Source of the DNA: Bog-473 sp963737745
GTDB taxonomy: Bacteria > Actinomycetota > Acidimicrobiia > Acidimicrobiales > RAAP-2
Assembly: GCA_963737745.1 (NCBI GenBank)
Contig: CAVTTR010000001.1
Location: 124,001-188,000, forward strand
DNA: 64,000 nt
Reading direction: 5' to 3'
The notes under the pieces: generated by a model
Database searches by the model: none
The model's input: the letters and a program-made list of their open reading frames with translations, nothing else
What the model was told of the DNA's origin: nothing
Translations under genes and position numbers: made by a program
Shown: positions 36,720 through 45,438 of the stretch, piece after piece
How the letters are laid out: each line of letters opens with the position of its first letter
How positions within the stretch are numbered: the first letter of the stretch is position 1

Positions 36720-37076
36720 ATGAAGACCATTGGACCAAGCTTCATTGCCCTACAGGTGAGCGACCTCGAGGCTTCGGCCCGCTTCTACACCGAGGAGTTG
36801 GGACTCGATCGTGTGGGGCAGAGTCCACCAGGGGCGGTCGTGTTTGCCACGACACCTATCCCATTCGCCCTCCGTGTGCCCTCGGTGGACCTCTCCGAAG
36901 TCGAGCACCTGGGCTGGGGCGTCGCGCTGTGGCTCAAGGCGGACGATCCAAGCGCCCTTCACGGCAAGTTGGCCGAGGCCGGTGTCGCCATAGTCACGCC
37001 CCCCTTCGAGGGTCCGTTCGGGCTGACCTTCGCCTTCGAGGATCCCGATGGCTACATCATCACGATCCATGGCTAA
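36720..37076 (+). CDS. VOC (glyoxalase/dioxygenase) family protein
   Basis: 118-residue vicinal-oxygen-chelate protein with paired beta-alpha-beta-beta-beta modules: FIALQVSDLEASARFYTEELGL and the end FGLTFAFEDPDGYIITIHG, with the metal Glu likely in FEDPDGY. AAGGAGAG precedes the ATG. Members detoxify methylglyoxal or bind drugs. The stop overlaps the start of alkA by a few bases, so the two are translationally coupled and under the MarR operators. Confidence 0.85.
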   Translation: MKTIGPSFIALQVSDLEASARFYTEELGLDRVGQSPPGAVVFATTPIPFALRVPSVDLSEVEHLGWGVALWLKADDPSALHGKLAEAGVAIVTPPFEGPFGLTFAFEDPDGYIITIHG

Positions 37077-38015
37077 TGAGTCCGGCGATATCTGGCATGC
37101 GGATGGGGGGACATTTGAGGTCGGGCACACGGGACCGTTTTCCTTGGTGGCGAGCATCCGATTCCTCGAGGGCTTCACCCCTGCCGGGTATGAGAGCTCC
37201 TCTCCGAGCCACCTTGATCTCGCCTTTTGTGCCGGACCGCTCTGGCACCCCGTCGCCGTCCGAGTCGCAGAACGAGCCGGAAAGGTGATTGGGTCGTTCG
37301 CAGGAGATATCAGTCCCGCGGCGGTTGCATCCAACGTCGGCCGTATTCTCTCGCTCGACGTCGATGCACGGGAGTTCTCCGACGTCGGACAGCGAGACAG
37401 CGTTGTGGCGGGACTCCAAGGGAAGTACCCGGGACTGCGCCCAGTCTGCTTCTGGACCCCCTATGAGGCAGCGTGTTGGGCGGTCATCGGGCACCGGATC
37501 CGCACGATCCAGGCCGCCGCCGTAAAGGCGAAGATGGCACAGCAGCTCGGGCACGCGATTGTGCTCGCTGGACCAACGCTGTTCTGCTTTCCTTCCCCGC
37601 AGCGGCTGGTCGATCTCGAGGGATTTCCCGGACTCTCTGGTCGCAAGCCTGAGTGGCTACGCGGGATCGCTCGAGCTGCCCTCGATGGCAGGCTCGATCC
37701 AGAAGCGCTGCGGGCGCTCCCCGCTCCGAGGCGATCGACCAACTCAAGGAACTCGGCGGGATCGGCGACTTCTCCGCGGAGTTGATCCTGCTGAGGGGCG
37801 CCGGCGACCCCGACTGGGCGCCACGACACGAGCCACGACTCATCAGCGCCATGAAGTTGGCGTACGACCGTGCCCATTGCGACGATGAGGAATTCGTTGC
37901 CATCACTTCAGGCTGGGCGCCCTATCGAACGTGGGTCTCGTTGCTGCTGCGGATCAACCTAGAGGACTCGACCCACGAGATCTCGGGCGCTCCTCCGCGA
38001 GCAGCCCGCGGATAG
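37069..38015 (+). CDS. DNA-3-methyladenine glycosylase II (AlkA-type), frameshifted
   Basis: AlkA-like base-excision glycosylase of about 315 residues, removing alkylated purines. The N-terminal half has WHPVAVRV and RILSLDVDAREF, then PYEAACWAVIGHRI. The helix-hairpin-helix LKELGGIGDFSAELILLRGAGDPD with the catalytic Asp (second D of GDPD) is in the next frame. Adding one base near 37722 joins them. ATG 37069 overlaps the VOC stop. With VOC and MarR it suggests a response to electrophile stress. Confidence 0.75.
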
Positions 38016-38112
38016 GCCGGCTCGAGGGGCAGCCATGCGCTAGGTGCCCCATAACGCGCGGACGCCATCGTTGTCGTAGGTGCCCCTGTCCGCCGGCCTG
38101 GGGCGCATGTCT

Positions 38113-38502
38113 TCAGTCTTCTCGATCGACCCACACGGCGAGCCATTGGGCCAACCCTGCTTCGTCCAAGTCGCCGGCTGCGACTGAGAGCATTGTCTTG
38201 ACGGCCTCCTCGGTCGGAACATGTAGGTCGTGCCCGTTGAGCGAGCAGAACATGGTGAGGCAGCCCCAGGCAAGGCGCTTGTTTCCGTCGAGAAGCGGGT
38301 GATTCCGCGAGATGCGTACCGCAAGCACGGCTGCTTGATCGAGGAACTCGGGGTACATGTCGTGTCCGCCAAACGATGCCTGGGGTGCGTGTAGTGCAGA
38401 ATCGAGAAGGTTGATGCGAGAACCTCGAACGTGGACAGCGACCTCGATCCCCGTCACGGCTTCGGCAACTGCGAGTGCTTCTGCCAGGCTCAAATACCTC
38501 AC
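38113..38502 (-). CDS. doc: Doc/Fic-type toxin
   Basis: 129-residue Fic-fold toxin of the Doc type, which phosphorylates EF-Tu. The motif HPLLDGNKRLAW matches the Doc consensus HxFxxANKR/HPFxDGNKR with the key His, Asn and Lys-Arg. Its GTG start overlaps the antitoxin stop as GTGA, giving a standard antitoxin-first pair. Confidence 0.85.
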   Translation of the reverse strand: MRYLSLAEALAVAEAVTGIEVAVHVRGSRINLLDSALHAPQASFGGHDMYPEFLDQAAVLAVRISRNHPLLDGNKRLAWGCLTMFCSLNGHDLHVPTEEAVKTMLSVAAGDLDEAGLAQWLAVWVDRED

Positions 38503-38711
38503 TGAGCCAAACGGTCGAGAATTTCTTTATCGCGTTCGGTTACCTTGCGCAGCGTTGCCATGAAATGGTCGTCCTGCTTGACCTTTTCAACCTCGGCGAG
38601 CAGAGCTTCAACGACCAACGCATTGACGCTGATGCCCCGGCCTCGGGCCACGACCTCGACGGTGTCGGCTAGTTCTTCGGGCAACCGGACAGTCGTCGTC
38701 TTCTTTCCCAT
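38499..38711 (-). CDS. ribbon-helix-helix antitoxin of the Doc pair
   Basis: 70-residue antitoxin (MGKKTTTVRLPEELADTVEVVARGRGISVNALVVEALL), a clear ribbon-helix-helix DNA-binding start followed by an acidic toxin-binding tail. ATG 38711 chosen; a longer start at 38732 is possible. It should autoregulate the pair. It lies near the right end of the tRNA element, a usual place for stabilising addiction modules. Confidence 0.8.
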   Translation of the reverse strand: MGKKTTTVRLPEELADTVEVVARGRGISVNALVVEALLAEVEKVKQDDHFMATLRKVTERDKEILDRLAQ

Positions 38712-38923
38712 GCCATCATGATAGCAAGCCATCAGGAGGATCGGCTAGGGGGCATCCGGGATTGTCTCGCTGCTGATGCCGTCAAGCGCCGCCCGCCGTG
38801 CGCGCTACGTCCGCGATCCAGCGGAAAACAGCGCGTTTCAGCGGATACCACCGGAAAGGTCATTTGCCTTTTGACCTGGGATTTCGTTGGCAGCCCCAGG
38901 TCAGCGAAAGCACCCAGGACGGA

Positions 38924-38966
38924 TTCACACGGCTGAGGTCGTGGGTTCGATCCCGCAGCGCCCACC
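38924..38966. repeat. attR (tRNA-Val 3' fragment)
   Basis: 43-base copy of the tRNA-Val anticodon loop to 3' end with one base deleted between the T-loop and T-stem. No 5' half is present, so it is the right attachment site, not a gene. Confidence 0.85.
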
Positions 38967-39053
38967 GACCGTCTGACCTGCATCTTCACAATCGCAATTG
39001 AACGGTGCGCGAACCCTGGCGGTGTCCGATCGGGGAATTGCTCGAAGCCGGGC

Positions 39054-39730
39054 TCAAAGGCCTAATCCAAGATCCTCATCTCCTCGATCGCGAAGGAGCA
39101 ATTGGCGTTGAGCGAGATCTCTTGCTCGATCGCGCCAACCACGAACTATCTGGCCAAGTTGCCAAAAGCGATCATCATCCATTTCGAATTCGCGTCGTTG
39201 AAGGCGGTCGAATTTGTAGAGCATCTCTCCGAATACGTGGGGGGAGAATCCCCGATCCTTCTCGGCGGCCAGTTCACAGAGCCGCTCGAAGTCGTACTTC
39301 GGCTCCACGGCAGCGAGGTCGATGAAGTCCCTCGCTTCGGCACGTCCGAAAATCGCGAGGACTTTGTCCACTGCGAGTTCCTCGCCGGTAAGGGTTGGAA
39401 TATCCGGCGCGGTGTCGATATCGAAGAGTCGGGCGTCCGCTGCCAGGTCAATCTCGCACCGTTCATCCCCCTGCGAGGCGACCAGACGCACGAACCCTTG
39501 ATTCGATTGCAGAGCGACATCTCCATACCGGCACGGATCAATGCCCGTTCGACCGCGGGAGCAAGCCTGTCGACACTCTCAATCGTGAGACCGAAGAAGT
39601 CCAGATCTCGGGTGCCTCGATCAACGTCGCCCCTAACGATGAGAGCGCCACCACCTGCCAAGGCAAAGTCTTCGGCCTCGTCGAGTCCGGCGACGATCGC
39701 CGCAATTCGCTTTTGGAACGGGGTCAGCAT
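39054..39730 (-). CDS. AbiEii-like nucleotidyltransferase toxin, frameshifted
   Basis: Nucleotidyltransferase of the AbiEii/AbiGii or MenT type, about 225 residues. The motif GGGALIVRGDVDRGTRDLDFFG contains the DxD metal site. The second part (FVRLVASQGDERCEIDLA... DKVLAIFGRAEARDFIDLAAV) with the conserved D-K and RDF-D positions is in another frame; one base added near 39505 joins them. ATG 39730 overlaps the stop of the upstream partner gene. Enzymes of this class transfer nucleotides to tRNA or protein. Confidence 0.75.
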
Positions 39731-40065
39731 TCGAGGTCGATCTTCCGATGATGTTTGAACCAAGCAGCCCAGGCTTGACGAACTGTCGGGGGGAGGACGA
39801 GGTCGTCCCAAAGGTCGAGGAGCACGTCAATGTCTATGAAGTAACGGACGTCCTCCGCAGTGCCTTCTCGCACTACCTGTTCGTAGACACGGGCTCGATC
39901 CGCTCGATCCGTCAAGTCATAGGTGAGCGCGGGACCGCTCCATCGAATGTGGAATGGCAGCTCTACCTGGCCGGACGCCTTCGTGAGTCCTGCTTCTGCA
40001 ACATCATCGGGAACGATCACAGGCCGAGACGCGGGACCGAGGGTCAGACTTCGAGTGCGCGCCAT
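39724..40065 (-). CDS. partner (putative antitoxin) of the nucleotidyltransferase
   Basis: 113 residues, no named domain recognised: ASRPVIVPDDVAEAGLTKASGQVELPFHIRWSGP, then DLTDRADRARVYEQVVREG and FIDIDVLLDLWDDLVLPP. It overlaps the nucleotidyltransferase start and is upstream of it, the usual place of an antitoxin. A decayed paralogue with the same segments lies at 44550-44880, without a toxin. Function inferred from position only. Confidence 0.55.
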   Translation of the reverse strand: MARTRSLTLGPASRPVIVPDDVAEAGLTKASGQVELPFHIRWSGPALTYDLTDRADRARVYEQVVREGTAEDVRYFIDIDVLLDLWDDLVLPPTVRQAWAAWFKHHRKIDLEC

Positions 40066-40665
40066 GCCTGGATCCTACGGTTGAGGCACTGTCCGGTTGT
40101 ATCTCGCTCCGGATTCTCGAGTTCAGAACGAGCCGTTGAGGGGTTCTCGCAGGTCAGCGATGTTCATGGGAGAGGGCTACTTACACCGATTCCTTGCCCG
40201 GTAGTCGGCACCCCGGCGCGCCCGATTGTCAGAATGACCGGCTGGCCGAGGTCCGGCGACAGGCTCTGCCACGGTGATCGCGCTGAAGGCGCCAGCGTTA
40301 CCGGCTTTTGGCCCATGGGTGCGATTTCGAGAAGCCTTGTGCTCGCGCGACATGGCGACTACCTCAGGACTATGAGTGGGGCGGCGATCTTAGGAAAGCG
40401 GTTCTTATTGTGTCCCCCAGCGCCCACCTCAAGGCCTTGGTCCAAATCGTTGACACGGCATACGAACCGCGTTCGCGGTGGTCGTGCCGCACACTGGTAG
40501 GCGGAAGCAGGTCCGGATTTGTGTCTGCCTTCGACGCTGACCTCGGCGACGAGGGACCGCGCCCGAGGGTCTTGATGACGTCGAGCGACCGCTGATGTTC
40601 GGCACGAGCGCGAGCGCACGGGCTCGCCGCCGCGCCCGCCCCCCGCCAAGGGCGGAGGAGGTTCG
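40066..40665. other. non-coding region with one copy of a dispersed repeat
   Basis: 600 bases without a credible gene. It holds copy A of a repeat of about 60 bases (40360-40419). Copy B at 44913-44971 lies immediately upstream of the paralogous pseudogene, while here about 295 bases separate copy A from its gene. The ORFs across this stretch are low-complexity shadows. Nothing else recognised. Confidence 0.5.
40360..40419. repeat. dispersed repeat, copy A
   Basis: About 60 bases matching 44913-44971. The core at 40383-40419 differs from copy B at about 6 of 37 positions and shares TATTGTGTCCCCCA. On the minus strand it precedes the AbiE-partner gene, as copy B precedes the decayed paralogue, so it is probably the conserved upstream region of that gene family. 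Confidence 0.6.
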
Positions 40666-41151
40666 TCAGCCGCTCGCAGCGGCGCCGGCTCCCGATTGAG
40701 CCGCGCGCATAACTCCTTCGACGATGCTCTGGTAGCCGGTGCAGCGACAGATGTTGCCCGAAAGGGCGTCGCGGATCTCCTCTTCACTGGGGTGCGGGTT
40801 CTCGTGCAAGAGTGCGGCCGTCATCATGACGAAACCGGGGGTGCAGAAGCCGCACTGGAACCCGTGGCTCTCTCGGAAGGCCTGCTGGACCGGATGCAGC
40901 TGATCCCCATCGGCGAGGCCCTCGACGGTGGTGACCTGGTGGCCGCGCGCTTGGACCGCCAGCATGAGGCACGAGCGAACGGCCACCCCATCGACCAGGA
41001 CTGTGCAGGCCCCGCACACTCCGTGCTCACAGCCCAGGTGGGTGCCGGTGAGCTCGAGCCGCTCCCGCAAAAAGTCGGCCAATGTCATCCTGACGTCCGC
41101 CTCGGCGCTTCGCTGCAGGCCGTTTACATGGAACTCGATGGTCTCGCTCAT
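40666..41151 (-). CDS. molybdenum hydroxylase 2Fe-2S subunit (CoxS/XdhC type)
   Basis: 161-residue iron-sulfur subunit. The plant-type cluster is LGCEHGVCGACTVLVDG... CLML and the second cluster QCGFCTPGFV... NICRCTGYQSIV; all eight Cys are present. ATG 41151 overlaps the FAD-subunit stop. Passes electrons from the Mo site to FAD. Confidence 0.9.
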   Translation of the reverse strand: MSETIEFHVNGLQRSAEADVRMTLADFLRERLELTGTHLGCEHGVCGACTVLVDGVAVRSCLMLAVQARGHQVTTVEGLADGDQLHPVQQAFRESHGFQCGFCTPGFVMMTAALLHENPHPSEEEIRDALSGNICRCTGYQSIVEGVMRAAQSGAGAAASG

Positions 41152-42023
41152 AATGCCTTTCCGGCTCGTGAGGTCGCTACCTCCAGCGACCGGCGCACAG
41201 TCACCCGAGCCAGCTGACGTCGGTAGTCGCCCGAGCCGTGGATATCGGACGGCGGCTGCAGTTCCCGGACCGCCTCTACGGCCGCCGCGACGAAGGCCTC
41301 GGTGGATGGTTCCGTCCCCACCAATACCGCCTCGGCGGCGCTCGGCCGGAGTGGGCGGTCGGCCACACCGATCAGGCACAAGCGGACCTCGCGGACCTTG
41401 CCGGTTCCGTCGAGCGCCACCATGGCGGCCACCCCGACGAGAGCAAAGTCGCCACGACGGCGAGCGACTTCCTCGAAGGCCCAGCCGGCATCGGCCGGGC
41501 CCTTCGGCACCCGGACCTCGGTCAATAGCTCCTCGTCGCCGACCGCCGTTGTGAAGTGCCCTTGAAAGAAGTCCTCTGCCGAGACAACGCGCTCGTCAGT
41601 GCTGCTCTTCACGGTCATCTCGGCTCCGGTGATCCTCGCCACCGCGGGCAACTCCGCCAACGCGTCGGCGTGGGCGATGCTCCCGCCGATCGTGCCCCGG
41701 TTGCGGATCGAGATGTGGCCGATGTGGGGCAACGCCGCTGCCATGACTGGTAGGTGTTGGGACACCAGCGCAGAGCCCTCGGCCTCCCGCTCCCGGGTCA
41801 ATGCCCCGAAGGCGACGACGCCGTTGCGCTCGGCGATCCCCGTCAGACCCTCGACGTTGTTGATGTCGACGAGATGAGTGGGTCGGGCGAGGCGCATCGC
41901 CAACAACGGGATGAGGCTCTGCCCACCCGCCAGCAGCTTGGCTTCGTCGCCGTGCTCGGCCAGTAGACCGAGGACCTCCTCCACGCTGCGAGGGTCGTGG
42001 TACTCGAAGTGTGGAGTCTTCAC
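41148..42023 (-). CDS. molybdenum hydroxylase FAD subunit (CoxM type)
   Basis: 291-residue FAD subunit. LLAGGQSLIPLLAMRLA is the first flavin motif and TIGGSIAHADALAELP the second; VARRRGDFALVGVAA and the C-terminal CO-dehydrogenase flavoprotein domain follow. It overlaps both neighbouring subunits by 4 bases in the order L-M-S. Confidence 0.9.
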   Translation of the reverse strand: MKTPHFEYHDPRSVEEVLGLLAEHGDEAKLLAGGQSLIPLLAMRLARPTHLVDINNVEGLTGIAERNGVVAFGALTREREAEGSALVSQHLPVMAAALPHIGHISIRNRGTIGGSIAHADALAELPAVARITGAEMTVKSSTDERVVSAEDFFQGHFTTAVGDEELLTEVRVPKGPADAGWAFEEVARRRGDFALVGVAAMVALDGTGKVREVRLCLIGVADRPLRPSAAEAVLVGTEPSTEAFVAAAVEAVRELQPPSDIHGSGDYRRQLARVTVRRSLEVATSRAGKAL

Positions 42024-44407
42024 CGATTGCGCACCGTTCCGATCAGCTCCAGCACTTTCGCCGGTGGCAGGTGCTGCTCGCGCACCTTCGCCCCGAGAGA
42101 CGCGATGGCGTCCTCTATCGCGTTGGTGATGCAGGCCGGCGCGACGATCATCCCGCCCTCGCCCACCCCCCGGAAGTTCACGTCGGGGTCGGTTTGGACG
42201 GTCTCGACGTGGTGGATCTCGAAGTTCGGCGTCGTCGTCGTCGTCGGCATCAGGTAGTCCATGAATGTCGCCGCAAGGAACTGCCCGTCCTCCCCGTAGA
42301 CGGAGTGCTCGAGCAGCACGGCACCGATGCCCTGGGTGACACCACCCCGGACCTGTCCTTCGACGATGGCCGGGTTAACGGGGAAGCCGCAGTCCTCGAC
42401 CACCACGTATCGGTCGATGTGGACGAGACCCGTTTCGATGTCCACCTCGAGCAGGCAACAGTGCGTCCCTCCCGACCACCCGCTGCTCCCACCGTCATAG
42501 GTGTAAGTGACGGTCAGGTCGGTGTCGAGCCCCTCGGGGAGCCGGCCCGGGTCCTCGGCCACCGTCCTTGCGAGCTCGCGCAGGCTCAGCTTCGACTGCG
42601 GCACACCCCGGACACTCACCACCCCATCGCTGATCTCAAGGTCAGCGGGGTCCGCCTCGAGCATCTCGGACACGAGCAAGAGGATCTTCTCGCGGAGCTG
42701 CCGAGAGCCGTGCAGGACCGCCCCGTTGGCCATGGTGGCCGCCCGGCTCCCCCCGGTGCCGACGAGGGCGAACGGTGTGAGATCGGTGTCTCCGAAGACC
42801 ACCCGGATGTCCTCGAACCGAACGCCGAGGACGTCGGAGGCCACCTGGGCGAGCGTCGTCTCGTGACCCTGACCGTGAGGCTGCTGGCGCGTCACCACGA
42901 CGATCGCTCCGTCCTGGTCGAGCGAAACGTGGGTCACCTCGTTGCCGAGGATGCTCGCCGCCTGGTCGGCGGCCCCGGGAACCTTGGGGCCTGGAGCCGC
43001 CTCGAGGTAGGAAGCCATGCCGAGGCCCACGTAACGACCCTCGGCCCGCAGCTCGGCTTGGCGCTGGCGGAAACCATCCCAGTCGACGATCTTGGCCGCG
43101 AGTTCAACCTGCTCTCTCGTGGTCGCCGATTCGAACGGTTGGCCGGTCAGCATCGTGAGTGGCGGTTGTCCGCGCTCGACGTAATTGCGCCGCCGCACCT
43201 CGATAGGGTCGATGTCGAGCTCGCGGGCCACGATGTCGAGCAGTCGCTCGCGCATGAAGTCCGCCGACGCCCAGGGTCCGCGGTAGGAGACATAGGTGGC
43301 CTTGTTGCTGAAGACCGCCCGATGGATGGCCGAGAGCCCCTCGATGCGGGTCGGGCCTTGGAACCCGGAGCTGATGGACCCGACGAACATCGCACCCGGG
43401 AAGGGGTCACAGGGATACGCGCCCGCATTCAGCTTCACGTCCATACGGACACCGAGGAGGACCCCGTCCGCCGTGACCGCGGCCTCGAGGTCGGCCATCT
43501 CCTCGCGGGCCTGTCCGCCGGTGGCTAGATGCTCGAGGCGATCCTCGATCCACTTGACCGGCCGACCCAGGTCGATCGAGGCGGCGGCCACCGCTACCTC
43601 CTCCCTCGAGACACCGTTCTTCAGTCCGAACCCTCCTCCGACGTCGGCCGCCAGTACGCGGATCTTCTCCATCGGCACGCCGATTTGGGGTGGCAGCAAG
43701 AGGCGGAGCATGTGTGGAGACTGCGTCGAGGAGTGGATCGTCAGGTGCTCGTTGGCGACGTCCCAGGACGCCACCAGGCCACGACACTCCATCGGGACCG
43801 GTTGGTGGCGGTGGACGGACACGGTCGCCCGGACCACCCGGTCCGCCTTGGCGAAGGCCCCTTCCACGTCCCCGATTGCCATCTCGCCGGTGAGCGCCAG
43901 GTTGTCCTCGAATTCATCCCACACCTGGGGTTTCGACGAGTCGAGGGCGTCCTCGTAGGTGACGATCGGCGCCAGCATCTCGATGTCGGCGACAATGAGC
44001 TCGAGGGCGTCCTCGGCGATGTACCGGTCCTCGGCGATGACCAAGGCGATCGGATCCCCAACGTAGCGGACCTTGTCGGTGGCTAGGGCGTAGAAAGACG
44101 GTGAGCGAAGGCCCGGCGTCAGGTTGATGCCGATGGCCGATCCGGCCGTCGCCGGCTGCGTCAGCCGGGCGATGTCCTCGCCCGTAAATACCGCCGCCAC
44201 CCCGTCGAGCTGCCGGGCCTCCTCCACTTCCACCGAACGGAGGCGGCCATGGGGCACGTCGCTGCGCAGGAACGCCGCGTGCAGCATCCCCGGCAGGACG
44301 ACATCGTCAATGTAGCGACCCCGACCGGTCAGGATGCGTGGGTCCTCTGAGCGCAGGACGCGGGCCCCGATCGAGCGCGCCCCGATCGGGCCTATCTGGT
44401 CGATCAC
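42020..44407 (-). CDS. molybdenum hydroxylase catalytic subunit (xanthine dehydrogenase family)
   Basis: 795-residue molybdopterin subunit. N-terminal GARVLRSEDPRILTGRGRYIDDV is family-typical. The active-site loop reads VSYRGPWASADF, neither AYRCSFR of form I CO dehydrogenase nor AYRGAGR of form II, so CO oxidation is not supported. GGFGLKN, GQGHETTLAQVASDVLG, GTGGSRA and GVGEGGMI with the catalytic Glu are present. The substrate is probably an aromatic or N-heterocyclic compound. No MoCo-insertion protein or transporter is adjacent. Confidence 0.85.
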   Translation of the reverse strand: MIDQIGPIGARSIGARVLRSEDPRILTGRGRYIDDVVLPGMLHAAFLRSDVPHGRLRSVEVEEARQLDGVAAVFTGEDIARLTQPATAGSAIGINLTPGLRSPSFYALATDKVRYVGDPIALVIAEDRYIAEDALELIVADIEMLAPIVTYEDALDSSKPQVWDEFEDNLALTGEMAIGDVEGAFAKADRVVRATVSVHRHQPVPMECRGLVASWDVANEHLTIHSSTQSPHMLRLLLPPQIGVPMEKIRVLAADVGGGFGLKNGVSREEVAVAAASIDLGRPVKWIEDRLEHLATGGQAREEMADLEAAVTADGVLLGVRMDVKLNAGAYPCDPFPGAMFVGSISSGFQGPTRIEGLSAIHRAVFSNKATYVSYRGPWASADFMRERLLDIVARELDIDPIEVRRRNYVERGQPPLTMLTGQPFESATTREQVELAAKIVDWDGFRQRQAELRAEGRYVGLGMASYLEAAPGPKVPGAADQAASILGNEVTHVSLDQDGAIVVVTRQQPHGQGHETTLAQVASDVLGVRFEDIRVVFGDTDLTPFALVGTGGSRAATMANGAVLHGSRQLREKILLLVSEMLEADPADLEISDGVVSVRGVPQSKLSLRELARTVAEDPGRLPEGLDTDLTVTYTYDGGSSGWSGGTHCCLLEVDIETGLVHIDRYVVVEDCGFPVNPAIVEGQVRGGVTQGIGAVLLEHSVYGEDGQFLAATFMDYLMPTTTTTPNFEIHHVETVQTDPDVNFRGVGEGGMIVAPACITNAIEDAIASLGAKVREQHLPPAKVLELIGTVRNR

Positions 44408-44549
44408 AATTACCCCCGTGTCCGTCCCACGCTGACCCCGTTTCTACCAAGTGAGCTAGAAGGTGCTCAACTACTCCTTATCACGAACACGGTGAGGACG
44501 ACCGTCTCGGAGACTCGCCGGGTGCCCGATCAATTGTTTACAGGTGGTG

Positions 44550-44880
44550 GGCGGCGATTCCGATCTTGCGGTGAGCGCGTTGAACCAACGCAGCCGCAGG
44601 CTCGCCGAACCATTGCCGGGAAAGTGAGGTCATCCCAGAAGTCGAGGAGCGCGCTCACGTCCATGCAGGAGCGGGCGTCCTCCTCGGGCCTTCTCGTAGT
44701 ACCTGCTCATAGACACGGGCTCGATTCGCTCGATCAGTCAGGTCATAGGTGAGCGGGGGACCGCTCCATCTAATGTGGAAGGGCAGCAGTATCTCGCCAG
44801 ACGCCTCTGTGAACGTCGACTCTTCAAGATCATCGGGAACGGCAACGGGTCGAGATGCCGGACCGAGCGGGGGTACCCAG
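44550..44880 (-). pseudogene. decayed paralogue of the AbiE-partner gene
   Basis: Reading the minus strand gives PASRPVAVPDDL, EASGEILLPFHIRWSGPPLTYDLTDRANRARVYEQVLREG, then after a one-base shift EDARSCMDVSALLDFWDDLTFP. The match to the gene at 39724-40065 is close over its whole length. No start codon is evident, and at least one frame break (near 44690) and a scrambled 3' end are present. No toxin follows. Confidence 0.7.
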
Positions 44881-44912
44881 TCCGCCCGTCCCGTGCTCGC
44901 ACAACGAGTTTC

Positions 44913-44971
44913 TTCTCAGGCCGATCGGTGGGCCGGCGATCGCGGGGAAGTGGTTCGTATTGTGTCCCCCA
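44913..44971. repeat. dispersed repeat, copy B
   Basis: Partner of 40360-40419. It ends about 33 bases upstream of the decayed AbiE-partner gene on the minus strand. Confidence 0.6.
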
Positions 44972-45045
44972 AGGTCCACAAATTTCGCTTGCGCGAACCG
45001 GTCCCACTGCACCCTGTGCCTCGACTGGAACTCGAATCAGCGCGA

Positions 45046-45438
45046 TCAAGCTGGCGAGACCACCTCGATACCCGCTTCCACCGCGGCCGAGCAGAGCCGA
45101 ACGTCGTATGCGACGAGGGCGGTCAGATTCGCCTTCACGGACAGTGCGCTCGCCAGGTGAATTGCATCAAGGCTCCGCAGGTCGGTCGGGACGAGAGTCG
45201 CTGCCTTCTCGACAATGGCACGATCCATGGGGAGGAGGTCGATACCTCCGAGCAATAGATTGGCGCTTTCAACAGCGCCCTCATCGACCCGTCGACAAGT
45301 GCGGAGCAGTTCAATAATCGAGAGGTCGCTGCTGACTTTTGGGACATCAGCCCTGACGGTCAGCCACTCGGCCAGAGCTACGCTCTCGGCCTCATCGAAT
45401 ACCAACTTCACCAAGGCAGAGGGGTCGAAGTAGATCAC
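45046..45438 (-). CDS. vapC: PIN-domain toxin (VapC type)
   Basis: 130-residue PIN-domain ribonuclease. The acidic residues are Asp in MIYFDPSALVKL, Glu in LSIIELLRTCR, Asp in LRSLDAIHLASAL and Asp in LVAYDVRLCSAA, the full VapC set. The GTG start overlaps the stop of an antitoxin reading frame (GTGA). Confidence 0.85.
   Translation of the reverse strand: MIYFDPSALVKLVFDEAESVALAEWLTVRADVPKVSSDLSIIELLRTCRRVDEGAVESANLLLGGIDLLPMDRAIVEKAATLVPTDLRSLDAIHLASALSVKANLTALVAYDVRLCSAAVEAGIEVVSPA

Larger units (their letters stand above)
31794..38966. mobile_element. integrated AICE-like element in tRNA-Val (remnant)
   Basis: About 7.2 kb between a 44-base direct repeat: the anticodon loop to 3' end of tRNA-Val at 31794-31837, and a second copy at 38924-38966 lacking one G. 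Next to the tRNA are a tyrosine integrase and a RepSA-like replication gene, the core of actinomycete integrative and conjugative elements. No transfer gene is present, and both int and rep are truncated, so it is probably no longer mobile. Cargo: an IS256-type element, MarR/VOC/AlkA, and a Doc toxin pair. Confidence 0.8.

Noticed and set aside
31762..38966. CRISPR array or phage structural genes in the element
   Set aside because: No regularly spaced repeats and no capsid, portal or tail genes.
40414..40427. Third tRNA-Val attachment fragment (CAGCGCCCACC)
   Set aside because: Only 11 matching bases and no T-loop; probably chance within the dispersed repeat.
42011..43528. 505-codon plus-strand ORF
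   Set aside because: Antisense to the molybdenum hydroxylase gene, which has full family motifs.
40666..44407. Aerobic CO dehydrogenase coxSML
   Set aside because: The catalytic loop is not AYRCSFR; only the general molybdenum hydroxylase family is supported.
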